The position numbers were made by a program, and so were the translations under genes. Positions 1 to 5,153 of a stretch of 7,245 bases of DNA are shown here, one piece after another (within the stretch, counting starts at the first letter, position 1; each line of letters starts with the position of its first letter). Under the pieces are notes generated by a model. That model searched no databases, was not told where the DNA came from, and was given only the letters and a program-made list of their open reading frames with translations. The DNA comes from an uncultured Lactobacillus sp. (GTDB lineage Bacteria; Bacillota; Bacilli; Lactobacillales; Lactobacillaceae), in contig CALNAK010000010.1 in the NCBI GenBank assembly GCA_937874185.1, positions 1-7,245 of the forward strand, in the 5' to 3' direction.

Positions 1-443
1 CTCAAAAAGATTTGGTGATTGTCACTAATGTCGAAAAAAACAAATTCTATCAGAAATTACTACAAACAACTTCTTTTAATGAAGATAAGCGCATAAAGTT
101 TGTTGGGACGGTGTATGACCAACCGTTACTTCGCTACATTCGAGAAAATGCATTTGCTTATATTCACGGGCATGAAGTCGGTGGAACAAACCCCAGCCTT
201 TTGGAATCATTGTCTAGTACACAGCTGAACTTACTTGTTGATGTCGGTTTTAATCGGGACGTTGCTCATGATGCAGCTATTTATTGGACAAAAGAAGACG
301 GTCATTTGGCACATGCGATTGATGCAGCTGATCATTATACTGATGAGCAATTATTTAATAATGGAAAGACGGCTAAGCAAATCATTACCAGAGAATATAC
401 TTGGCAAAAAATAATTGCTAAATATGAAATGGTGTTCGAATAA
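1..443 (+). CDS. DUF1972-type rhamnosyltransferase, C-terminal part (5' end outside window)
   Basis: The reading frame is open from the first bases of the window (codons from base 3) to TAA at 441-443, giving 146 residues. This is roughly the last third of a family usually near 390-400 aa. The TTG at 12-14 is internal, not a start, because the frame continues upstream as QKDLVIVTN. The segment IHGHEVGGTNPSLLESL is the hallmark of the RgpA/Cps2T/WchF-like rhamnosyltransferases (DUF1972 plus GT4 fold), and its last Glu is the usual donor-phosphate/ribose-contacting position. By family knowledge these cytoplasmic enzymes add L-rhamnose from dTDP-rhamnose early in repeat-unit assembly, often as the second sugar. 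It is followed after only 4 bases by the next gene, so the two are probably co-transcribed. GC is about 38%, clearly above the next three genes. Family assignment is firm; exact acceptor and linkage are unknown. Confidence 0.9.
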   Translation, partial: QKDLVIVTNVEKNKFYQKLLQTTSFNEDKRIKFVGTVYDQPLLRYIRENAFAYIHGHEVGGTNPSLLESLSSTQLNLLVDVGFNRDVAHDAAIYWTKEDGHLAHAIDAADHYTDEQLFNNGKTAKQIITREYTWQKIIAKYEMVFE

Positions 444-447
444 ACCA

Positions 448-1728
448 ATGAAAATATTACATTATGCTTTAGGATTTCCACCCGAAAGAACAGGTGGACT
501 GGTAAAATACTCGTTAGACTTAATGAATGAACAAATAAGTCAGGGACATGACGTAGTCATGGTTTTTCCTGGCAGGGTAAATTTTTTAAAAAGAGAACCA
601 TATTTTAAATTTGGTAATCGACAAAACATTCCTTATGCGGAATTAGTTAATTCATTGCCACTTCCGTTAATTGGTAATATAAAAAATCCACAAGATTTTA
701 TGAAACATACAGATTCAAAAGTATTTGTTAATCTTTTAGAGTCAGAAAAACCAGATGTTATACATATTCATACATTGATGGGTTTGTATGGCGAGTTTTT
801 AGAAGAGGCTCAGAAACTCAATATCAAGATAGTTTTTACAACGCACGATTATTTTGGAATCTCGCCTCATCCAAAAATGTACTTATCTGGTCATGATTTT
901 GTTGATGATAAGAAGTATGATATATGGAATAATATACGTCCATATGGCAGTAAGACTATTAAATTAAGAATTAATCAGTTGAGTTTATATCCAGCTTTAC
1001 GAAACCTAGTTAAAAACATAAAAAAAACCTCTGTTTCGCTGGATGGCTTACCTGAACAAATTAATTTGACAACTAAAGTGGACTCTGATTTCCAAAGATT
1101 AAAAAAGTATTACATCAATATGCTGCAGTATATTGATGTAATACACTTCAATAGTAGTATTGCCAAAAAGGTTTATGAACAATTTTTGCCAAATATGCAA
1201 TGGAAATCTTCAACCGTAGGTATTGCAAGTAATAATATTTATAAATCTGGGGAAATAAGAATTGCTGAAAAAACTATCAAGTCAATTGCGTATATAGGTC
1301 CTTATACGGAAGAAAAGGGTTTTTTCGATTATTTAAGTCTTTCAACAAAATTCATAGCAAAAGATTCGGGCAATAAGGCCTTTATAATGGGAGACAATTC
1401 GTCTGTCAACTATGATGGTGTTATAAATCTTGGAAGATACAGTAAAAGCTCTCTAATAAAAAATCTCAAGACGATAGATTTAGTAATTTTGCCAAGCAAA
1501 TGGCATGAAACATTTGGATTAATAGCGTTAGAAGTTTTGTCATCTGGAACAAAAGTTTTGATTACTAAAAAAATGGGTGTAAAAGACATTGTTCCAGAGA
1601 ATCTACAAGTTGATAATATCTCAAATTTTTCTAACAATATCAATTCAATAAAGATGGAACAAATAAATATTCCGTCAATGCAGTTGCACACAAAGAAAAT
1701 TTTTGAACTATATGACACTACATACTGA
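448..1728 (+). CDS. GT4-family glycosyltransferase
   Basis: This is a 426-aa cytoplasmic GT-B-fold transferase that would add one sugar from a nucleotide-sugar donor to the lipid-linked repeat unit. MKILHYALGFPP followed by TGG at residues 15-17 is a typical GT4 N-terminus, with a HIHT/THDYFG acceptor-domain core further on. The C-terminal donor domain starts near IGPYTEEKG (residues 283-291) and carries the E-x7-E motif, E354 and E362, in HETFGLIALE. I chose ATG 448 because the conserved N-terminus begins there. In-frame TTG 415 and ATG 424 lie inside the upstream gene and would add unconserved residues. No Shine-Dalgarno is visible; the upstream stop ends 4 bases before, so translation may depend on reinitiation. 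Residues 220-233 are encoded by a 38-bp palindrome. Donor and acceptor cannot be read from the sequence. Confidence 0.88.
   Translation: MKILHYALGFPPERTGGLVKYSLDLMNEQISQGHDVVMVFPGRVNFLKREPYFKFGNRQNIPYAELVNSLPLPLIGNIKNPQDFMKHTDSKVFVNLLESEKPDVIHIHTLMGLYGEFLEEAQKLNIKIVFTTHDYFGISPHPKMYLSGHDFVDDKKYDIWNNIRPYGSKTIKLRINQLSLYPALRNLVKNIKKTSVSLDGLPEQINLTTKVDSDFQRLKKYYINMLQYIDVIHFNSSIAKKVYEQFLPNMQWKSSTVGIASNNIYKSGEIRIAEKTIKSIAYIGPYTEEKGFFDYLSLSTKFIAKDSGNKAFIMGDNSSVNYDGVINLGRYSKSSLIKNLKTIDLVILPSKWHETFGLIALEVLSSGTKVLITKKMGVKDIVPENLQVDNISNFSNNINSIKMEQINIPSMQLHTKKIFELYDTTY
1107..1144. repeat. 38-bp near-perfect palindrome inside GT4 gene
   Basis: Left arm GTATTACATCAATAT (1107-1121) is the exact reverse complement of ATATTGATGTAATAC (1130-1144). 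The 8-base centre GCTGCAGT contains the self-complementary CTGCAG (a PstI site), so 18 of 19 symmetric base pairs match. The one exception, G1122/T1129, would be a G-U pair in RNA. In mRNA it could form a stem of about 17 pairs capped by UGCA. It encodes residues K220 to H233 (YYINML then QYIDVIH) without breaking the frame. There is no T-run after it, so it is not a standard terminator. Flanking bases (A1106/A1145) do not pair, so the ends are sharp. Confidence 0.95.
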
Positions 1729-1752
1729 TGGACAATATTTGCAGTATTCGTC

Positions 1753-1770
1753 GGAAGGAATTTTAATTTG
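1753..1770 (+). promoter_or_regulatory. Ribosome binding site that sets the TTG start of the Stealth gene
   Basis: GGAAGGA (1753-1759, core AAGGA 1755-1759) stands 8 bases before TTG 1768-1770. No in-frame ATG lies near, and the conserved Stealth N-terminal motif begins four codons later, so TTG is the convincing start. Confidence 0.85.
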
Positions 1771-2748
1771 GACAAAGTAGATTTTGTAATAGATTGGGTA
1801 GATGATTCAGATCCTGATTGGAATGCAGAAAGAAGAAAGTATAAAACAGATGATGGTGATAATAGGGGCGTACGATACAGAGACTGGAATTTATTGAAAT
1901 ATTGGTTTCGTTCCGTAGAAAAAAATGCCTCGTGGGTTAACAAGATATATTTTGTAACATATGGACATTTGCCAAATTGGCTAGATACTACTAATTCAAA
2001 AATAGAAGTAATTAAACATAGTGATTATATACCTGAAGAGTATTTACCAACATTTAACAGTAATACTATCGAGTTATTAATTAATAGAATTCCTGATTTA
2101 TCAGAGCATTTTGTTTTTTTCAATGATGATTTTTATATAAATTCACATGTGACAATAAATGATTTTTTCAATAAACAGGGAATACCGCGAGATTCAGGAA
2201 TTCTTTCTCCACAATTACCTAAACAAAATGCAATCACTCATATTACGACTAATAACTTAGAAATTATAAATAAATATTTTTCTAGAATAGACGTATTTAA
2301 AAATATTTGGAAATTTCTTAATTTAAAGTATGGGAAGCAAAATATTAAAACGATTGCTACGCTGCCTTGGAATATATTGTTAGGCTTTCATGATCTTCAT
2401 ATTCCAATTGCATTTAGAAAAGGAACTTTTGATTTTGTTTGGGAGTTAGAAGAAGACAATTTAAGAAAAACACTATCGAATAAATTTAGAACAAATGAAG
2501 ATTATAATATTTGGCTATTTCGTTATTTTCAGTTGATGCAGGGCACATTTGTTCCAAGAAAGTCAACCTTTGGAAAATACTATGATATTAGTGATGATAA
2601 TAAAAATGTTATCAATGACATTAAAAGCGGAAAGCATCATTTAATTGTCATAAACGATCAAGAGGTAAATAACTTTGAAGTCGTAAAGAAAGAATTAATA
2701 GATGCTTTTGAAGAAAGGTATCCTCTGAAAAGTGAGTTTGAAAAATGA
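1768..2748 (+). CDS. Stealth-family capsular polysaccharide phosphotransferase
   Basis: A 326-aa protein of the Stealth family, whose characterised members transfer a sugar-1-phosphate from a nucleotide sugar, making a phosphodiester in the glycan. Conserved region 1 is FVIDWVDDSDPDW (residues 6-18). Region 2 runs from about RDWNLLKYWFRSV (38-50) through HSDYIPEEYLPTFNSNTIE (84-102) to FNDDFYI (118-124). Region 3 includes WNILLGFHDLHIP, and region 4 includes YNIWLFRYFQLMQG near the C-terminus. All four regions are present in order, so the enzyme looks intact. No signal peptide or membrane segment is seen, so it should act in the cytoplasm. The stop overlaps the next start (ATGA), implying translational coupling with the GT2 gene. 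GC is about 28%. Oral streptococcal WefC-type enzymes are relatives by family; which sugar is transferred here is unknown. Confidence 0.92.
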   Translation: MDKVDFVIDWVDDSDPDWNAERRKYKTDDGDNRGVRYRDWNLLKYWFRSVEKNASWVNKIYFVTYGHLPNWLDTTNSKIEVIKHSDYIPEEYLPTFNSNTIELLINRIPDLSEHFVFFNDDFYINSHVTINDFFNKQGIPRDSGILSPQLPKQNAITHITTNNLEIINKYFSRIDVFKNIWKFLNLKYGKQNIKTIATLPWNILLGFHDLHIPIAFRKGTFDFVWELEEDNLRKTLSNKFRTNEDYNIWLFRYFQLMQGTFVPRKSTFGKYYDISDDNKNVINDIKSGKHHLIVINDQEVNNFEVVKKELIDAFEERYPLKSEFEK

Positions 2749-3683
2749 AAACTTCTGTCGTTTTAGCAACATATAATGGTGAAAAATATATTGAGAAACA
2801 GCTTTTATCCATTTTGGAACAAACGGTTTTGCCGTATGAGATAGTCATTACCGATGATTCTTCGGAAGATATGACTTTAAATATAGTATATAGTTATGTA
2901 GAAAAGTATACATCAGTAAAGTGGATAGTAACACATAATCAAAATAAAGGATTTGTTTCAAACTTTATAAATGGAATAATTAAATCAACTGGTGATGTTA
3001 TCTTTTTATCTGATCAAGATGATGAATGGAAGTCCGACAAGATATTAAACTATGTCAAAATTTTTGATGCTTATAGGGGAGCAACCCTGATTCATGGTGA
3101 TATAGATATAGTGGATATGGACGGTAATATTTTAAAAACAAAAACCCAGCATTATAAGAAAGGTGTTAATAAATTTAGTTTTAGTGATTTTATAAATAAA
3201 CCAAATTATCCGGGTATGAGTATCGCATTTAAGAAAGCTGTGTTTGATAAAAATCGAGATTTTGTTTTCAATAACCTTAGTAACATAAAAACTCACGATT
3301 ATTTATTAGTTATGTTGTCGCTTTTTGAGGGTGAAGTTTATACTGTCAGTAAAAGTTATTGTAATAGAACGTTTACCGGTGAAAACGTAGCATTAAGAGA
3401 AACTAATAGATCCAAGTTAATCAGACAAGATCGTATTAATTCTGCAAAAACGTATATTAATCAGTATACTCTTGTATTAAATTTCCTCTCTTCTCATTTT
3501 ATGCTAAGCTATGAGGATGAAAAAAATAAACTTAGTAGGCAATTAAATGCACAAGAGTGTAGGCTAGACTTTTTAGAAAATGGTGGATTAAAAAAAGGAG
3601 TGTGTTTAGTTAGGAATGTTCAGTATCTTCCCTCCTTTAAATCGATGATAACCGACATATTCGCAAAAAAATTTGGACATTAA
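2745..3683 (+). CDS. GT2-family glycosyltransferase
   Basis: A 312-aa cytoplasmic GT-A-fold transferase. VVLATYNGEKYIEKQLLSI (residues 5-23) is the nucleotide-binding start of GT2 enzymes, DD at 37-38 is the uracil/diphosphate-contacting pair, and SDQDDEW (89-95) holds the metal-binding DXD (D90-Q91-D92). This version of the motif is common among enzymes annotated as rhamnosyltransferases, which makes rhamnose a reasonable but unproven donor. The C-terminal ~100 residues are less conserved and probably determine the acceptor. The ATG overlaps the upstream TGA by 4 bases; only a weak purine stretch precedes it, so translational coupling to the Stealth gene is likely. It is the last gene before a 337-base gap. 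Length and motifs look complete. Confidence 0.9.
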   Translation: MKTSVVLATYNGEKYIEKQLLSILEQTVLPYEIVITDDSSEDMTLNIVYSYVEKYTSVKWIVTHNQNKGFVSNFINGIIKSTGDVIFLSDQDDEWKSDKILNYVKIFDAYRGATLIHGDIDIVDMDGNILKTKTQHYKKGVNKFSFSDFINKPNYPGMSIAFKKAVFDKNRDFVFNNLSNIKTHDYLLVMLSLFEGEVYTVSKSYCNRTFTGENVALRETNRSKLIRQDRINSAKTYINQYTLVLNFLSSHFMLSYEDEKNKLSRQLNAQECRLDFLENGGLKKGVCLVRNVQYLPSFKSMITDIFAKKFGH

Positions 3684-3827
3684 GCTTAAAGATAAAGTTG
3701 ATTAATTAGATACCTAAAACTTTGTCATATTAATAATTAAGAAGAGCGATAAACTAAAGTTGCTTAACTCTATAATCATTTGATTTTAGAATTTTCACTG
3801 TCAACGATGAGACTAATTATAATTTTA

Positions 3828-3842
3828 TTTGTTTGAAACAAA
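3828..3842. repeat. 15-bp palindrome overlapping a promoter-like -35
   Basis: TTTGTTTGAAACAAA has perfect 7-bp arms around one central G. It overlaps TTGAAA (3833-3838), a 5/6 match to a -35 box, with TATAGA (3857-3862, 4/6 match to a -10) 18 bases downstream. This is operator-like geometry, but AT-rich palindromes of this size are not rare in such sequence. Confidence 0.4.
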
Positions 3843-3941
3843 ATGTCAAAAATTATTATAGAAGTAGTTAGAAATTTATAGTGGTTGAATAAAATTAAAA
3901 TATGCATGCTCAAATAAAACATTTTTTGAATACGTAGATAG

Positions 3942-3962
3942 TGTTTAGTTTTAAATTAAACA
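3942..3962. repeat. 21-bp imperfect palindrome before the TATAAT box
   Basis: Arms TGTTTAGTTT (3942-3951) and AAATTAAACA (3953-3962) are reverse complements except for one G/T pair, around a single central T. It ends 4 bases before TATAAT (3967-3972), where a regulator of the downstream genes could bind. The one-base centre makes it better as a DNA site than as an RNA hairpin. Confidence 0.4.
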
Positions 3963-3972
3963 TTATTATAAT
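3944..3972 (+). promoter_or_regulatory. Candidate internal promoter for the GT4-wzy-wzx part
   Basis: TATAAT at 3967-3972 is a perfect -10 hexamer, 48 bases before the ATG at 4021. The hexamer 17 bases upstream, TTTAGT (3944-3949), matches TTGACA at only 3 of 6 positions, and there is no TGn extension. In sequence this AT-rich a perfect TATAAT is expected about once per interval by chance, and another occurs at 3771-3776 without a good -35. Position just ahead of a strong ribosome site is the main support. Confidence 0.3.
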
Positions 3973-3977
3973 TCAGA

Positions 3978-4020
3978 GAGTTCTATCAGGAACTTAAGTT
4001 GTATTAATTTGGAGGAACTT
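3978..4020 (+). promoter_or_regulatory. Leader with two alternative pairings, one covering the ribosome site
   Basis: GAGTTCT (3978-3984) can pair with GGAACTT at 3989-3995 around an ATCA loop (seven pairs, including terminal G-U pairs). The sequence AGGAACTTA occurs again at 4013-4021, overlapping the GGAGGA ribosome site and the first base of the ATG. The same left arm could therefore pair there instead and block it. If the -10 at 3967-3972 is used, this would be the very 5' end of the transcript. The pairing is seen; any regulatory role is inference. Confidence 0.3.
4011..4016 (+). promoter_or_regulatory. Strong ribosome binding site of the second GT4 gene
   Basis: GGAGGA with its core GGAGG ending 5 bases before ATG 4021 fixes that ATG as the start and rules out the in-frame TTG at 4009, which overlaps the site itself. 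Confidence 0.85.
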
Positions 4021-5094
4021 ATGAAAATTACGTGGGTATTACCACAAAATTATGATATACCGATTGGCGGTTATAAAATAGTTTATCAGTATGCAAATTA
4101 TTTGGCTCAATTAGGCCATCAGGTTAAAATTGTCTTTATGAAGTATCCTTCATACACAGAAAAAGGATTAGTTTATAATACTTTGCGATCTATATATTGG
4201 TTTGTACTTAATAAAAAACCATTTAGGAAAAAAGTGACTTGGTTTAAATTAGATTCAAGAATTAAAATTGAATGGAACATACCTGCTAATCGCCTATCTT
4301 TTGCTCAGGATGAAAAAGTTATTGCCACAGCTTACCGAACGGCAAACTTTGTTAATTTGTCAAAAATATCAATGGAGAATAAGTTTTATTTTCTACAAGA
4401 TTATGAAATTTTTTCCGGATCAATTGAAGAGGTTAATCAGACGTGGAGATTGCCTTTGAATAAATTTGCTGTTTCGTCATGGTTAGTTGACTTGGGAAAA
4501 AATAAGTTTAATGAAAAAATAGAGTTGGTTCCTAATTTTTTGGATAAGGAAGATGATTTTAAGGTTACTAATCCAATAGAACATCGAAGTAAAACAATTG
4601 CTTTGTTAAATCATCCAAATAATAGAAAAAACACTAAACTGGGACTAGAAATTATTCAAGATGTTAGAAAGTACATTCCAAATTTAAAAGTACTTCTATT
4701 TGGAACTGAAGATTTCGATGCGTCTGGCATTGATTATATTCAATATTTTAAACGGCCGTCACGTAAGCAACTCAGAGATGATATTTATAATCAAGCAGTG
4801 GTTTACTTATTGCCATCGGAATATGAAGGTTGGGGGCTAACAGCTATGGAAGCAATGGCTTCTGGCGATATTGTGGTTTCAAATGATAACGGCGGAGTAA
4901 ACGATTTTATTAAAAACAATATTAATGGATTCATTTTAGATTTTAATAATAAAGAAATGGTGACAAGGCAAATTGTTGAAATTATGAATCATAGGGACTT
5001 CAGTGTAGCGGTCGAAGCTAGTCAAATCACTAGTGCATTTTCAATTGATAAATCTTCCACTAAATTGCTAGATGTGTTAATTCATAAAAATTAA
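4021..5094 (+). CDS. GT4-family glycosyltransferase (possibly WsaF-like)
   Basis: A 357-aa GT-B transferase. The N-terminus MKITWVLPQNYDIPIGGYK with GG at residues 16-17, then YANYLAQLGHQVKI, is the usual first Rossmann motif. FFLQDYE-type sequence (FLQDYEIF) followed by SSWLVDL in mid-protein resembles the group containing the rhamnosyltransferase WsaF. The donor domain carries E-x7-E at E269 and E277 in EGWGLTAMEAMASG, then NGGVNDFI and NGFILDF, all intact. Start is ATG 4021, set by GGAGG 5 bases upstream. It is the first gene after the gene-free interval and has the best ribosome site in the window, so it may open a separate transcription unit running into wzy and wzx. It likely adds a sugar to the lipid-linked repeat unit in the cytoplasm. 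GT4 membership is firm; the WsaF link is from memory of motifs and tentative. Confidence 0.88.
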   Translation: MKITWVLPQNYDIPIGGYKIVYQYANYLAQLGHQVKIVFMKYPSYTEKGLVYNTLRSIYWFVLNKKPFRKKVTWFKLDSRIKIEWNIPANRLSFAQDEKVIATAYRTANFVNLSKISMENKFYFLQDYEIFSGSIEEVNQTWRLPLNKFAVSSWLVDLGKNKFNEKIELVPNFLDKEDDFKVTNPIEHRSKTIALLNHPNNRKNTKLGLEIIQDVRKYIPNLKVLLFGTEDFDASGIDYIQYFKRPSRKQLRDDIYNQAVVYLLPSEYEGWGLTAMEAMASGDIVVSNDNGGVNDFIKNNINGFILDFNNKEMVTRQIVEIMNHRDFSVAVEASQITSAFSIDKSSTKLLDVLIHKN

Positions 5095-5096
5095 CA
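5075..5096 (+). repeat. Hairpin across the stop codon of the second GT4 gene
   Basis: TGTTAATT (5075-5082) and AATTAACA (5089-5096) are exact reverse complements with a 6-base loop CATAAA, enclosing the TAA stop (5092-5094). The stem is AT-rich and no T-run follows, so it is a poor terminator. Eight-bp arms like these are expected by chance in this composition. Confidence 0.4.
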
Positions 5097-5153
5097 GTGT
5101 TGTAATAGCTAAAAACTTAACATAAAAGTAAAGTGGAGACAAAAACACTTCTT

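Larger units (their letters stand above)
3684..4020. other. 337-base AT-rich interval without a gene
   Basis: This is the only long gap in an otherwise packed gene run (other gaps are 4-59 bases). GC is about 21% by hand count over 3721-4010, lower than any neighbouring gene. All frames are broken by stops. The longest stretch that reads like protein is about 30 codons (3776-3868, containing NDETNYNFICLKQNVKNYY), without a start codon or ribosome site, which may be chance or a remnant. It holds two palindromes (3828-3842 and 3942-3962), promoter-like hexamers and the leader of the next gene. No intrinsic terminator with a GC stem and T-run follows the GT2 stop. The best candidates for its role are a recombination scar or lost gene plus an internal promoter for the 3' half of the cluster. 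Confidence 0.6.

Noticed and set aside
1731..1752. Possible bulged hairpin between the first GT4 gene and the Stealth gene
   Set aside because: Seven pairs with a bulge and no T-run; no clear role in the 39-base gap.
1410..1943. 177-codon open frame on the - strand
   Set aside because: It lies antisense across the end of the GT4 gene and the start of the Stealth gene, has no recognisable motif, is rich in S/F/L as antisense frames of AT-rich genes are, and both sense genes are well supported.
1936..1958. Bulged palindrome GTTAACAAG to TTTTGTAAC in the Stealth gene
   Set aside because: It encodes the conserved WVNKIYFVT stretch, which alone explains the sequence, and the match is imperfect.
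2272..2308. 10-bp inverted repeat AAATATTTTT / AAAAATATTT in the Stealth gene
   Set aside because: Pure A/T arms with a 17-base loop inside a coding region; low complexity explains it.
2615..2651. Bulged 11-bp stem ATGACATTAAA with its partner at 2640-2651
   Set aside because: One bulge, a 14-base loop and AT-rich arms place it within chance expectation.
2648..2848. 66-codon open frame on the - strand
   Set aside because: Antisense to the Stealth/GT2 junction, no motif or convincing ribosome site.
3694..3723. AAAGTT / AACTTT inverted repeat after the GT2 stop as a terminator
   Set aside because: Six AT-rich pairs with an 18-base loop and no T-run do not make an intrinsic terminator.
3771..3776. 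Perfect TATAAT hexamer
   Set aside because: No -35 match at 16-18 bases upstream, and such hexamers are expected by chance in 79% AT sequence.
3902..3937. Eleven-codon ORF in the gene-free interval
   Set aside because: No ribosome binding site and too short to separate from chance.
4268..4459. 63-codon open frame on the + strand
   Set aside because: Out-of-frame shadow inside the second GT4 gene.
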